Shown here piece by piece: positions 35,479-45,009 of a stretch of 64,000 nt of DNA. The notes beneath the pieces are model-generated. The model did not search any database. It had not been told where the DNA came from and was given only the letters and a program-made list of their open reading frames with translations. Source of the stretch: Weissella viridescens (GTDB lineage Bacteria > Bacillota > Bacilli > Lactobacillales > Lactobacillaceae); contig NZ_RHGY01000001.1 of the NCBI RefSeq assembly GCF_003862435.1, forward strand, positions 1-64,000, given 5' to 3'. Position numbers and translations under genes: made by a program. The stretch's first letter is position 1; each line of letters opens with the position of its first letter.

Positions 35479-36072
35479 ATGACCTTAAAAACAAAGCGTA
35501 AAATTGTTAATTATATTTCATATGCTGGGTTGATCATCATGGTCATTCTTGCCATTTGGCTCTACCGTATTGGTGCTTTCACGGATCCAAAGGTATTGAG
35601 ACATTTGGTAGAAAGTTGTGGTATCTGGGCACCCATTGTCTTTGTGATCATTCAAATCATTCAAGTGGTGATTCCCATTATTCCTGGAGGGATTTCACTA
35701 GCAGCAGGGGTTGTGATTTTTGGCCCGCTTTGGGGCTTTGTCTATAACTATGTCGGGATTGTAGTCGGCTCATTGATGCTATTTGGATTAGGCCGACGCT
35801 ATGGTCATAAAATCATTGATATTTTTGTGAATGAAAAGACCCTTGATAAGTATATGGATAAACTTGATGGTAAGGGCTGGCACATTACCTTTTCCCTACT
35901 TATCTTAGCGCCTGCGGCCCCTGACGATGCCCTGGTACTACTAACGAGTCTCACGAAGATGAGTTGGCGTGAGTTTACGTTAATCATCTTACTATGTAAG
36001 CCAGCGACGATTATTGCCTACAGTGCAGCCCTGGTTTATGGTGCAGACTGGCTTACCAAATTTTTATCATAA
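35479..36072 (+). CDS. TVP38/TMEM64-family (DedA-like) membrane protein
   Basis: A 197-residue protein with about five membrane segments. VIPIIPGGISLAAGVVIFGPLWGF and GSLMLFGLGRRYG carry the VTT-domain signature (split here as IPGGISLAAGVVIFG and LFGLGRRYG). APAAPDDALVLLTSLTKMSWREF is the second conserved loop. The family is linked to lipid scrambling or envelope homeostasis. GGAGG precedes the start, and a strong terminator follows. Confidence 0.88.
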   Translation: MTLKTKRKIVNYISYAGLIIMVILAIWLYRIGAFTDPKVLRHLVESCGIWAPIVFVIIQIIQVVIPIIPGGISLAAGVVIFGPLWGFVYNYVGIVVGSLMLFGLGRRYGHKIIDIFVNEKTLDKYMDKLDGKGWHITFSLLILAPAAPDDALVLLTSLTKMSWREFTLIILLCKPATIIAYSAALVYGADWLTKFLS

Positions 36073-36081
36073 CATAGCTAT

Positions 36082-36118
36082 AAAAAAGCCCACATGTCCA
36101 TGGACATGTGGGTTTTTA
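36082..36118 (+). terminator. Terminator after the TVP38-like gene
   Basis: AAAAAGCCCACATGTCC / GGACATGTGGGTTTTT, a perfect stem. Confidence 0.93.
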
Positions 36119-36165
36119 AGTGCGCAAATTTTGCAAAAGAAACCGGTAGAGCCGGCTCGTTTAAT

Positions 36166-38373
36166 TTATTTGAAAATAAGCAATAGGATCAAGAGTAGAA
36201 CTAGCACAGCTAGGACAATGTTTAAAATGCGAGCATGCTGTAGTTGTTCAGTTACCGATGTGTGTGACACAGCAGCTGACATTGTTTCACGTGGAACAGG
36301 GGCATTCACAGGTGAATGTTCATCAGTAATCTCACGAATAAACGTTTGTTGTGCGGATTTACCACTTGGAACATCGTGCTTGAAGTAACGACCATCAAGG
36401 TTCAAGAAGGATCCGTCGACGTCGTCTTGGCTATAAATTTCAATGATGTTCAACAATTGTTGGCGAATTGTGGTGTCCAAAATTGGTGCCGCTAATTCTA
36501 CACGGTTATCCATGTTGCGCGTCATTAAATCGGCTGACGAAATCCACAAACTTGGCTCTTCATCTGAGAAGAAGGCATAGATGCGGTTATGCTCAAGCAA
36601 TTCTCCAATAATACTTGTAACGGTAATATCTTCCTTATCCCCACAAACACCAAGTTTCAAACAACAAGCTCCACGAACAATGATGCGGAATGGCACACCG
36701 ACTTTAGCAGCGTCGTAAATCGCTTCAATCACTTCTTGATCGGTTAAGGCATTTGTCTTTAAGAAGACGTGTCCTTGACCAGTAGCTTGGTAACGTTCTG
36801 TAACATGTTTAATGTTTTGGATCACCATATCTTCAATGCGGTGAGGGGATGCCGCCACTGTTTCGTAATGAGGTGGTTGGGCATCATCTGTTTCAAGATA
36901 ATTGAAGAATCGTGCTAGATCTTTGACATAGGCGGGGTTACTTGAGAAGAGGTTCAAATCAACGAATTGACCAGCCGTCTTTTCATTATAGTTACCCGTA
37001 CCAATGTGTACGTAACCCGTAGGATGCTCACTATCATTCTTCAAAACTAAACACGTTTTACTGTGAACCTTCATGTGTTCCTTACCGAAGTAGACGAAAC
37101 ATCCAGCATCTTCTAGTTCTTCAACGATGTCGAGGTTATGTTCTTCGTCAAAACGGGCACGTAGCTCAACAATGACTGAAACGTGGATTCCCTTTGCCGC
37201 TGCTTCCTTCAATAATTCAACAACCTTTGAATTATCTGCAACACGATAAATCGTTTGCTTAATGGTTACGGTATGCGGATCATTCACGGCCTCTTGAAGG
37301 AAAGTTAGGAATTGATCGAAGTGATCATAAGGGTACTGTAAGAGTAAGTCGTGATGATTGAGGTAATCAAGCATAGGCTTATTTTGCGTCCATTCACGTC
37401 CCGTAAATGGGGCGTAAGTTAATTCAGGATGCTTTTTTCCATAAATCTTGGCGAATTGGAACAAGAACGTCAAATCAAGTGGCCCGGGAATGTTGTAAAT
37501 CCCAGTCTCACGAACGTGCGTGAGTTTTACCAATTGTTGGAACAAGTGGTCTTGTGGACTCGATTCATGCGCTTCGATTTCAATTCGGGTAGTATTACCA
37601 CGTTCACGGGCTGCCAAATAACGTTCCATGTTCGCAATGGTGCCTTCAGAATTTTCATCATCCATATCAATTTCCATGTCGACATCTTTATCACGTGTAA
37701 TACGGAAGGTTAATGCTTCGGTGACTTCATGGTCTGGGAAAATTTCTGCAAAGTTATGGCGAATGAGATCTTCAATGAGAATAAACTGGTCAAGTTCAGT
37801 ATGTTGGAGACGAACTAAACGGCTGAGCTTTGGTGGAATCGGGATCAAACGAATTGCATTGAGATCTGTATCAGCTAAATGGACACCAATAATTAATGTA
37901 CCATCTTTAATTTCAGGACGACTATGCAATTTATCATAGGTAACCACATTTAAGAACGGCAAGATACGTTGGTGGAAGTAGTGATTAGCATCAGCTTGCT
38001 CCTCATCGCTTAATTGATCATAAGGATTTAAACTAAATAATTTATGCTCATTAAAAATGGACAGAATTTGATACAAACTATCATACTGCTGTGAAATATT
38101 TTTACTATTACGGACGTGGATTTGCGTCAACAATTCTTGTGGGGTCAGACCCGACTTTGGATCAATCCCATCACGGCCTAAGCTAATTTGGTCTTCAATG
38201 CTGGGGATGCGGACGTTATAGAACTCATCCAAATTATTTGATCCGATTGCTAGAAAGTTCAACCGTTCGAGCAATGGTGTATCGGGATTTGTCGATAAAT
38301 TAATCACTCGACGATTGAAAAGTAACCAACTCAAATCTCGATTGTAGAATTGGCCTGCATAAATATCTTTCAT
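36166..38373 (-). CDS. ppk: Polyphosphate kinase PPK1 with C-terminal membrane helix
   Basis: Reversibly transfers the ATP gamma-phosphate to polyphosphate, 735 residues. N-terminal FYNRDLSWLLFNRRVINLS, GSNNLDEFYNVRIP, the catalytic His region MKVHSKTCLVLK and YVHIGTGNYNEKTAGQFVDL, and RGACCLKLGV identify PPK1. Unusually, the protein ends with ARILNIVLAVLVLLLILLLIFK, a membrane helix after a Ser/Thr/Pro linker, so the enzyme may be membrane-bound. It lies three bases after the DUF2252 gene. A perfect parS-like site is embedded at 36283-36298. Confidence 0.94.
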   Translation of the reverse strand: MKDIYAGQFYNRDLSWLLFNRRVINLSTNPDTPLLERLNFLAIGSNNLDEFYNVRIPSIEDQISLGRDGIDPKSGLTPQELLTQIHVRNSKNISQQYDSLYQILSIFNEHKLFSLNPYDQLSDEEQADANHYFHQRILPFLNVVTYDKLHSRPEIKDGTLIIGVHLADTDLNAIRLIPIPPKLSRLVRLQHTELDQFILIEDLIRHNFAEIFPDHEVTEALTFRITRDKDVDMEIDMDDENSEGTIANMERYLAARERGNTTRIEIEAHESSPQDHLFQQLVKLTHVRETGIYNIPGPLDLTFLFQFAKIYGKKHPELTYAPFTGREWTQNKPMLDYLNHHDLLLQYPYDHFDQFLTFLQEAVNDPHTVTIKQTIYRVADNSKVVELLKEAAAKGIHVSVIVELRARFDEEHNLDIVEELEDAGCFVYFGKEHMKVHSKTCLVLKNDSEHPTGYVHIGTGNYNEKTAGQFVDLNLFSSNPAYVKDLARFFNYLETDDAQPPHYETVAASPHRIEDMVIQNIKHVTERYQATGQGHVFLKTNALTDQEVIEAIYDAAKVGVPFRIIVRGACCLKLGVCGDKEDITVTSIIGELLEHNRIYAFFSDEEPSLWISSADLMTRNMDNRVELAAPILDTTIRQQLLNIIEIYSQDDVDGSFLNLDGRYFKHDVPSGKSAQQTFIREITDEHSPVNAPVPRETMSAAVSHTSVTEQLQHARILNIVLAVLVLLLILLLIFK
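36283..36298 (-). other. parS-like ParB binding site inside ppk
   Basis: TGTTTCACGTGGAACA; its complement TGTTCCACGTGAAACA is identical to the site in gyrB and matches the consensus fully. Confidence 0.8.
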
Positions 38374-38376
38374 AAT

Positions 38377-39747
38377 TTATTCCTCAGTAAACGTTTCATA
38401 ATCGTATTCAACTTGTTGGAGGTAATTATTAGCAAAATCAACGAACGATTGGCTCATCCAATCGTGACTTTGTAAGTAGCCAATAATCATTGGGAAAGTT
38501 GGTGATTGGCTGTGGGCACGTGCGAGCAAGATGACACAAATCAAAATGTAATCTTGATAAGATGACCAGTCGAGCTTTTCAAGTTTAATTGATCCCTTCA
38601 TATCCTTGAATTGTCGGACATAAAAGCTATGTTCATCAGTATCAAAAAAACCTAAGAAAGTATCAGAAGCACTTTGTAGAATTAACTGGCTATCAACGAT
38701 GTTTTCTCCTTGCGTATGATGATGGCTACGATAAATATTAGAGTCTTGATAGATTGGGAGTGCCTGTTTGATTTGAAGCACCAAATGATTGTTATCGGCG
38801 TCCTCAAGGAGCATCAAGTAACAAAGTGTTCCAACGCTCCCTACACCAACACTATGACGCACAACATCAATGATATGAAAATCTTCCAAGAAGAGACGTA
38901 CATCACTCCGCGCATTGTTACGGTAGTTCAGATAACCATCGGTTAGGTGTTGGTAATCAGTTGGATCAATGTGAATGGTAACGGGCGCATTTTCAATAAA
39001 GCGACGAGTTCCGTCATCACGAATTTCAGTATATTTTTTAACGGCATAATCAGAATCGCTGCGCAAAGCCTTTTTGACACTCTTTTGCACTAGCTTATCA
39101 AAGGATTCTTCAAAACTTTCCGAAGATTCTTCCAACTTACCGAAAATTTGGGTAAGGTTATCAAGTGTACTTGGCAAATAAAACTTTTGAAGAGCAGGTA
39201 GCTCTGACATGTGAATCAACGTATCGCGATACGTATCAACGACCTTGATTAGGAACTTATTGACTTTCTTCATATCAAGCTTTTGTTGTTTAGCCACAAG
39301 CAGACAGCTTACAAGGAAACGCTTAAGGTCATATTCCCAAAAACCGATGCGTGATTCATCAAAATCATTCATATCAAAGAGTAATTGACCCTCTGGAGAA
39401 CCATAGAATCCAAAATTACCTAAGTGAGCATCACCACCGATTAAGACGTGAATATTACTATTTGGATGCTTGTCCAAATCATAATTCATAATATCAACCG
39501 TACCACGGAAGAAAGCGAAGTCTGAAGCCGACATGCGTTCTCGCTTCGTTTGCAGTAGCTCCTTCACAAGCAATGTGTTTCGGACATCCATAATTTGCTT
39601 CACATCACGCTTTTCAGCTGTGAAATCACTAATATCAGTTCGAGCTACATTAATACCCATGTTTTTCCCAATCTGAATTAAGCTGCCATTATCAACAGCG
39701 ACATCAGTATTTTTAAAGTTATAGGGTGAATTTGGTTTACGTGCCAT
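38377..39747 (-). CDS. DUF2252 kinase-fold-like protein
   Basis: A 456-residue soluble protein. LIGGDAHLGNFGFYG and LLFDMNDFDESRIGFWEYDLKR resemble the catalytic and metal-binding loops of phosphotransferases in the protein-kinase-like superfamily, as in DUF2252. Adjacent upstream of ppk in one operon, a pairing that suggests a role in phosphate or polyphosphate handling. No substrate is known to me. Confidence 0.82.
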   Translation of the reverse strand: MARKPNSPYNFKNTDVAVDNGSLIQIGKNMGINVARTDISDFTAEKRDVKQIMDVRNTLLVKELLQTKRERMSASDFAFFRGTVDIMNYDLDKHPNSNIHVLIGGDAHLGNFGFYGSPEGQLLFDMNDFDESRIGFWEYDLKRFLVSCLLVAKQQKLDMKKVNKFLIKVVDTYRDTLIHMSELPALQKFYLPSTLDNLTQIFGKLEESSESFEESFDKLVQKSVKKALRSDSDYAVKKYTEIRDDGTRRFIENAPVTIHIDPTDYQHLTDGYLNYRNNARSDVRLFLEDFHIIDVVRHSVGVGSVGTLCYLMLLEDADNNHLVLQIKQALPIYQDSNIYRSHHHTQGENIVDSQLILQSASDTFLGFFDTDEHSFYVRQFKDMKGSIKLEKLDWSSYQDYILICVILLARAHSQSPTFPMIIGYLQSHDWMSQSFVDFANNYLQQVEYDYETFTEE

Positions 39748-39855
39748 AATCGGTTTCCTTTCACGTTATGCTTTACTGAAATTGTACTATATTATAATGG
39801 ATATGTATTCAAATCGAGTTTTTTAACGCACTAAATTAAGGAAAGAAGTTTGAAA

Positions 39856-40365
39856 ATGACAAAGAAAGTGTACTATAACCAAGTTGACTATTTGGACCAT
39901 AATTATGTGATAGCTTCTACCGATGTCGGCCTGGCCTTTGTCGGTTCGCCAAATGCCGGCCTCGATGAACTGGTAAACTTCTATCCAACGGCTACCTTGG
40001 TCGCCGATGAACAGAAGAATAAGACTGTTATGCAGCAAATGAAACATTATATAGATGGAAACAAAGATTTAGCATCTGTTCGACTTGATATTTCGGGGAC
40101 ACCATTTCAAGAAGCGGTGTGGACAGCATTGCGAAATGTCCCGTATGGTACGTTGATTACCTATCAGGATCTAGCAAATCAAATTGGAAGACCACAGGCA
40201 GCCCAAGCAGTCGGAAATGCGGTGGGCAAAAATCCAGCTTTAATTGCTGTACCGTGTCATCGTGTGGTGGCTAAAAACAATCGTGGCTCAGGATATCGCG
40301 GCGGACTTCCTATGAAAGAATGGTTGAATGCGCATGAACAAAAACATCTCGCAATGAAAAAATAG
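39856..40365 (+). CDS. ogt: Methylated-DNA--protein-cysteine methyltransferase
   Basis: Removes O6-alkyl groups from guanine by suicidal transfer to Cys, 169 residues. The active-site motif is PCHRVV in NPALIAVPCHRVVAKN; TPFQEAVWTALRNVPYGTLITYQDLA is the helix-turn-helix region (FQEAVWTALRNVPYGT). The start at 39856 is preferred over a TTG at 39850, with a weak AAGGAAAG upstream. Confidence 0.93.
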   Translation: MTKKVYYNQVDYLDHNYVIASTDVGLAFVGSPNAGLDELVNFYPTATLVADEQKNKTVMQQMKHYIDGNKDLASVRLDISGTPFQEAVWTALRNVPYGTLITYQDLANQIGRPQAAQAVGNAVGKNPALIAVPCHRVVAKNNRGSGYRGGLPMKEWLNAHEQKHLAMKK

Positions 40366-40876
40366 CCCAATTGTTGGATGGAGGATGGTGATGTGCACCA
40401 TAATTTGTCAAAAAGATAACTTTCTTCTATATAAAGGCAGAAACTTCATATCTGGATTTAAGCAGATAATGCTGTTTTTTGATCATCATCATAACTTTTT
40501 AGCCAAATAAGGCCAAAATAGACGAAATAAGTTAAGAAAACAGTCGGTTTGTAACGTAACGCTGTTGCGTTGTTGTAATTAAAACTGTAAAAATAGTCGA
40601 ATATACCCCCGAACAAATCTTTTTTAAAAATGATTTGTTTTTTTTTAGCCAAATTCCTTGATTTATATTACAGATGTGAAAGGTACATCTGAACAGGTTT
40701 TGAAACGTTTTACCTGATTTATATGTCGTAACTACGCAACATTTGTAACGAAACGTTATATGTATGATATTCTACAGGGCTTTAATCACGGTATAGTATT
40801 CCTTGTCGTTAAGAGCGACCAACAAAAACTAAAATATAAATTATAAACATTCAAAACACAGAGGAGATTTATTTCG
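40366..40876. other. 510-base intergenic region upstream of the LysM gene
   Basis: No supported gene. Near-repeats TTTGTAACGTAACG (40547 region) and TTTGTAACGAAACG (40740 region) are followed by AT-rich sequence; the second lies close to probable -10 elements of the LysM gene and recalls WalR-type TGTAA direct repeats, though the second half-site is poor. A 64-codon minus frame (40458-40652) has only a TTG start and no site. Confidence 0.4.
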
Positions 40877-41506
40877 ATGAATATCAAACAAACAATTATT
40901 ATGACAACTGCTGCTGCTGCCGGATTATTGGGTGCTACTGGAATTGCTTCTGCTGATCAAGTTACTGTTAAGTCAGGTGATACACTTGCTTCAATCGCAC
41001 AAGCTCACAACACAACTGTTGATAGCTTGGCATCAATCAACGATATCAAGAACATCCACATGATCTATGCTGGTGATGTTCTTGAAACTGAAGGACAAGC
41101 AACTGCTGTTGCTGCTGCACCTGCACAAGCTCCTGTACAACAAGCTGCTGCTCCAGCCGTACAAGCTGCACCTGCACAACAAGCACCTGTACAAGCTGCT
41201 GCTCCTAAGCAAGTTGCTGCACCTGCACAACAAGCTGCTGCTCCAGCCGCTTCAGGTTCAACTTACGCACAATTCATCGCCAATGGTGGAACTGATGCAA
41301 TGTGGAACACAATCGTTCGCCCAGAATCAGGTGGAAACCCTAACGCCGTTTCACCAAACGGTTACCGTGGATTAGGTCAAACTAAGGAAGGTTGGGGAAC
41401 TGGTTCAGTTGCACAACAAACTAAGGGTATGGTTAACTACGCAACTTCACGTTACGGTTCAGTTTCAAACGCCATCTCATTCCGTCAAGCTAATGGTTGG
41501 TGGTAA
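40877..41506 (+). CDS. Secreted LysM protein with Apf-like C-terminal domain
   Basis: A 209-residue secreted protein. Signal peptide MNIKQTIIMTTAAAAGLLGATGIASA, then one LysM domain (DQVTVKSGDTLASIAQAHNT ... IYAGDVL) for peptidoglycan binding, an Ala/Gln/Pro linker (about residues 75-130) and a C-terminal domain with MWNTIVRPESGGNPNAVSPNG and RYGSVSNAISFRQANGWW. The tail matches aggregation-promoting-factor/transglycosylase-like proteins of lactobacilli, with Glu as likely catalytic residue. The codon bias toward one synonym suggests high expression. Strong GAGGAG site and terminator. Confidence 0.9.
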   Translation: MNIKQTIIMTTAAAAGLLGATGIASADQVTVKSGDTLASIAQAHNTTVDSLASINDIKNIHMIYAGDVLETEGQATAVAAAPAQAPVQQAAAPAVQAAPAQQAPVQAAAPKQVAAPAQQAAAPAASGSTYAQFIANGGTDAMWNTIVRPESGGNPNAVSPNGYRGLGQTKEGWGTGSVAQQTKGMVNYATSRYGSVSNAISFRQANGWW

Positions 41507-41526
41507 GATTTAACCTCATATAAAAT

Positions 41527-41562
41527 AAAAACTGTTTCCGATTTTTCGGGAACAGTTTTTTT
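41527..41562 (+). terminator. Terminator after the LysM gene
   Basis: AAAACTGTTTCC / GGGAACAGTTTT with TTTT tail. Confidence 0.88.
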
Positions 41563-41723
41563 GTGTTTTTATTAATTACGGATTAGCAACAATCGGAATT
41601 GATACTGTTGTGAGATACTCAGAAGAATTAGATACAGCTAAATTGGTTTAGTTCATACGTTCGATTTCCAAGATTTAGGTTGTTTTCAATATCAAAGTGA
41701 CAAATCAATGTATGTGGGCTAAT

Positions 41724-42530
41724 TTAATAAATATCCCAATCATAGCTGACATTATCGAAGTTCCGTTGTTTTAGATCCTCTTCCGTGATAAAAAAGTGGA
41801 CTAAAACGTCATCTTGCCACGTTATGTTATAAACATCAGACACAATTTGTAGCAATAATTTGTTATAAGGCGATGATTTGGCCCGGGAATCTTCTTGTGT
41901 AAAGAAGGGGTATCCACCAATTTTTAATCTGCTGGGTGCGTAACGCTGGTATAAGTAATCTCCAACCTCGGATGAGGCAGTATCGAATTTTTCGTACAGA
42001 AAACTCTCAAAATCCATACCAAAGTAATTTTCAAATTCGATTGCATTAAAAGGGAAGGCATCTGGCGTTAATGTACCCGATAATTTTATTTCACCATCAG
42101 AAATGGGATACTGTTCATCATCGTCATATTGATCAAAAAGTGCATTCACTTCGGTGGTATTATGGTAGGGCTCATCGGTATTTTCAAAATAAACGACTTT
42201 GAATCCAGAGCGGTCCGCTGGGTTATATTCATCATAACCGCGATTTTCATCAAAGCAGTCAATATAGAAACCTAAAATCCCCGTAGTGGGATAATTTTCT
42301 AAATTGGGCATCTCATCAAAGTTAATTTGTGCTAGAAGCGAGAGTGGCTGTCCGTGTGAATTAGTGGGATAGGGCTGTGATTTTGGAATATACCCAAAAC
42401 CGCTATATTTAGTGGTTTTAGGGGTTAAAAAACCAGATACAGGGTAATCTAATGTAATCATTTCTGTTTTCATTTTCTCGAGTTCAGAAATGAGGTTGCT
42501 TTGTGCCACGATTTTTTTAGGATTTACCAT
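41724..42530 (-). CDS. DUF1963 (YwqG-like) protein
   Basis: A 268-residue acidic, soluble protein. SGFGYIPKSQPYPTNSHGQPLSLLAQINFDEMPNLENYPTTGILGFYI is the DUF1963 pattern: short blocks PLSLLAQINFDEMP and GILGFYID are diagnostic. Function is unknown to me. Its 5' region AAGGAGAATTTATATCTATG is identical over 20 bases to that of the thiF-like gene at 29236. Confidence 0.82.
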   Translation of the reverse strand: MVNPKKIVAQSNLISELEKMKTEMITLDYPVSGFLTPKTTKYSGFGYIPKSQPYPTNSHGQPLSLLAQINFDEMPNLENYPTTGILGFYIDCFDENRGYDEYNPADRSGFKVVYFENTDEPYHNTTEVNALFDQYDDDEQYPISDGEIKLSGTLTPDAFPFNAIEFENYFGMDFESFLYEKFDTASSEVGDYLYQRYAPSRLKIGGYPFFTQEDSRAKSSPYNKLLLQIVSDVYNITWQDDVLVHFFITEEDLKQRNFDNVSYDWDIY

Positions 42531-42597
42531 AGATATAAATTCTCCTTATTTAGGAGTATAGAAAGTATACAATAAAAAGTAAACTACATTTATATAA

Positions 42598-42632
42598 TAA
42601 AAAGCGCAGGGTCATTGACCTTGCGCTTTTTG
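42598..42632 (-). terminator. Terminator of guaA, also usable by the DUF1963 region
   Basis: AAAAAGCGCAAGGTC / GACCCTGCGCTTTTT stem-loop next to the guaA stop. Confidence 0.85.
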
Positions 42633-42639
42633 TTTATGA

Positions 42640-44193
42640 TTATTCCCACTCAACAGTTGCTGGTGGCTTAGCTGTAATATCGTAGACGACGCGGTTAATG
42701 TGGTCGACTTCGTTGACGATTCGACGAGAAATCTCATTCAAGATGTCCCATGGAATGCGTGCAAATTCAGCAGTCATACCATCAACAGATGTGATGGCAC
42801 GGATAGCAATGGTGTAATCGTAAGTACGAATATCACCCATGACACCAACTGAACGAACGCCAGTTAGCACCGTGAAGTATTGCCAAATTTCGTCTTCAAG
42901 ACCATGCTTAGCAACTTCTTCGCGCAAGATGGCATCAGATTCACGGACAATTTCTAACTTGTCTTCTGTGATGTCACCAAGGACACGAATACCAAGTCCA
43001 GGACCTGGGAATGGTTGACGCCAAACAAGTTCATGTGGGATACCAAGCTTTTCACCAAGTTCACGCACTTCATCCTTGAAGAGTGTGTTCAATGGTTCGA
43101 TAAGTTGGAATTGCATGTCTTCTGGCAAACCACCCACGTTGTGGTGTGACTTGATTGTTTGCGCTGTATCAGTACCAGATTCAATAACGTCAGTGTACAA
43201 AGTACCTTGCGCCAAGAAATCAATACCATCAAGCTTGGTAGCTTCTTCGTCGAAGACTTCGATGAATTCGTTACCGATAATCTTACGCTTGTCTTCAGGG
43301 TCAGAAACGCCTGAAAGCTTGTCTAGGAAACGATCTTGAGCGTCAACCTTAATGATGTTAAGGCCGAACTTACCCCCAAGGGCTTCCATCACTTCGTTTG
43401 CTTCATTCTTACGGAGCAAACCGTGATCAACGAAGATTGAAACTAATTGGTCACCAATGGCACGTTGCAACAAAACACCGACAACAGATGAGTCAACCCC
43501 ACCTGATAGACCTAGAAGCACCTTCTTGTCGCCGACCTTTTCACGGATAGCTTGGACTTGTTCTTCGATAAAGTCGTCCATTGACCAGTTACGATTAGCA
43601 TGAACAGCATTTTCGATGAAGTTTTCAAGAATCTTCATCCCGTTTTCAGTTTGGCGCACTTCAGGGTGGAATTGAACTCCGTAGAAGTTGTGCTCGCGGT
43701 CTTCCATAGCTGCAAATGGTGTTTGCTCAGAAGTTGCGGCAACGGTAAAGCCATCAGGAATTGCTTCGATTTTGTCACCGTGTGACATCAAAACGGTTTG
43801 TTCCTCAGGTGTATTGGCAAAGAGCAAAGTCTCAGGATCAGTTACCTTAATGGTTGTTTCACCATATTCAGCAGTGTTGTCCGCAGCAATAACTTTACCA
43901 CCTGGAAGCATGTGGGCCATTAATTGCATACCATAACATACCCCTAGAATAGGTAGTCCGAGATTGAAAATCTCAGGATCGATGGTGAAGGCATCTTCAG
44001 CGTAAACTGAGTTCGGTCCACCAGAGAAAATAATTCCCTTAGGATTAATTTCTTTGATTTGTTCCGCAGTCAAAGTATGTGGCTTAAGTTCTGAATACAC
44101 ACCCAATTCACGAATGCGTCGTGAAATCAGTTGGTTGTATTGTGAACCAAAATCCAATACGAGAATGGTGTCGTGTTGTTGTTCGTTCGCCAT
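42640..44193 (-). CDS. guaA: GMP synthase (glutamine-hydrolysing)
   Basis: Converts XMP to GMP using glutamine and ATP, 517 residues. The amidotransferase domain has the triad Cys in GVCYGMQLM and His in FHPEV. The ATP pyrophosphatase domain has [11 protein letters not shown], and the C-terminal dimerisation domain ends with [10 protein letters not shown]. Start at 44193 chosen because AAGGAGG precedes it. No purine riboswitch is evident upstream. Confidence 0.97.
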   Translation of the reverse strand: MANEQQHDTILVLDFGSQYNQLISRRIRELGVYSELKPHTLTAEQIKEINPKGIIFSGGPNSVYAEDAFTIDPEIFNLGLPILGVCYGMQLMAHMLPGGKVIAADNTAEYGETTIKVTDPETLLFANTPEEQTVLMSHGDKIEAIPDGFTVAATSEQTPFAAMEDREHNFYGVQFHPEVRQTENGMKILENFIENAVHANRNWSMDDFIEEQVQAIREKVGDKKVLLGLSGGVDSSVVGVLLQRAIGDQLVSIFVDHGLLRKNEANEVMEALGGKFGLNIIKVDAQDRFLDKLSGVSDPEDKRKIIGNEFIEVFDEEATKLDGIDFLAQGTLYTDVIESGTDTAQTIKSHHNVGGLPEDMQFQLIEPLNTLFKDEVRELGEKLGIPHELVWRQPFPGPGLGIRVLGDITEDKLEIVRESDAILREEVAKHGLEDEIWQYFTVLTGVRSVGVMGDIRTYDYTIAIRAITSVDGMTAEFARIPWDILNEISRRIVNEVDHINRVVYDITAKPPATVEWE

Positions 44194-44408
44194 GGTGGCC
44201 TCCTTTTTAATAATTGTCTTTATTATACGGGAATGACGCAAATAATCAATGTTGATTTTTGCGATAGTTAGGCGGTTTATAGCAATTTTGTTTTAAGTTT
44301 GTCTTGGTTTTAATATAATGAATGATGATAGCGAATTGCTGATGAATTGAATTATGATTTTTATCGCACGCTGTACGTTATTTTGTAAAAGCGAAAAGAG
44401 GAAATACA

Positions 44409-44918
44409 ATGCTAGGTGTTGAAAGGCAACAAGCCATTAAAACTGAATTAATTGCAGCAGAGGCGCCCATAAGCGCGAATACATTTGCCAAAAAATTTGG
44501 GGTATCACGTCAAACAATCGTGGGAGATATTGCCTTGTTGCGTGCAACCGGTGAAGAAATCGTCTCAACCACACAAGGATATCGCTACCAGCCGGGCTAT
44601 GCATACAGTCAAATCGTTGTGGTACAACATGATGCCGAACAAATGGAAGCCGAATTGATGGCATTAGTTGATGCGGGTGTCACGGTGCAAGACGTTCAAG
44701 TAGAGCATCCTCTTTATGGGCTACTCAAGGGTGAATTAGCCCTGGACTCACGCGAGACGGTTGAACACTTCTTGAATCAATACCACACCAGCCAAGGTGC
44801 GTTATTATCGTCGTTGACGAGTGGACTCCACATGCATACGTTAAAGTACGATCAACCCGAGCAATTAGCTGATGCCAAAAAGCACTTAGCCGAATTAGGC
44901 ATGCTTTACCAAAACTAG
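44409..44918 (+). CDS. niaR: Niacin-responsive repressor NiaR
   Basis: A 169-residue repressor. The N-terminal HTH has KFGVSRQTIVGDIALLRATGEEI, and the C-terminal 3H domain carries conserved His in VEHPLYG and SGLHMHTL, which bind nicotinic acid. It sits directly upstream of niaP, and two sites with its consensus flank the niaP promoter. Confidence 0.93.
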   Translation: MLGVERQQAIKTELIAAEAPISANTFAKKFGVSRQTIVGDIALLRATGEEIVSTTQGYRYQPGYAYSQIVVVQHDAEQMEAELMALVDAGVTVQDVQVEHPLYGLLKGELALDSRETVEHFLNQYHTSQGALLSSLTSGLHMHTLKYDQPEQLADAKKHLAELGMLYQN

Positions 44919-44979
44919 GTTGACAAGACACCCCCGTTCTTGCTATTATTTTTCCTGTTGTTAGGGTGTCTTGACACCT
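44917..44979 (+). promoter_or_regulatory. niaP promoter with two NiaR boxes
   Basis: TTGACA (44920-44925), 18 bp, TATTAT (44944-44949). A perfect palindrome GGTGTCTTGACACC (44965-44978) lies just past the -10, and GACAAGACACC overlaps the -35 (44922-44932); both share CAAGACACC on one strand, consistent with NiaR operators. Confidence 0.82.
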
Positions 44980-45009
44980 AAAAATGGGAGCTAATTTAGG
45001 AGTAGGGTA

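Noticed and set aside
40458-40652. 64-codon minus-strand frame upstream of the LysM gene
   Set aside because: Only a TTG start with a badly spaced ribosome site and low-complexity start; not supported.
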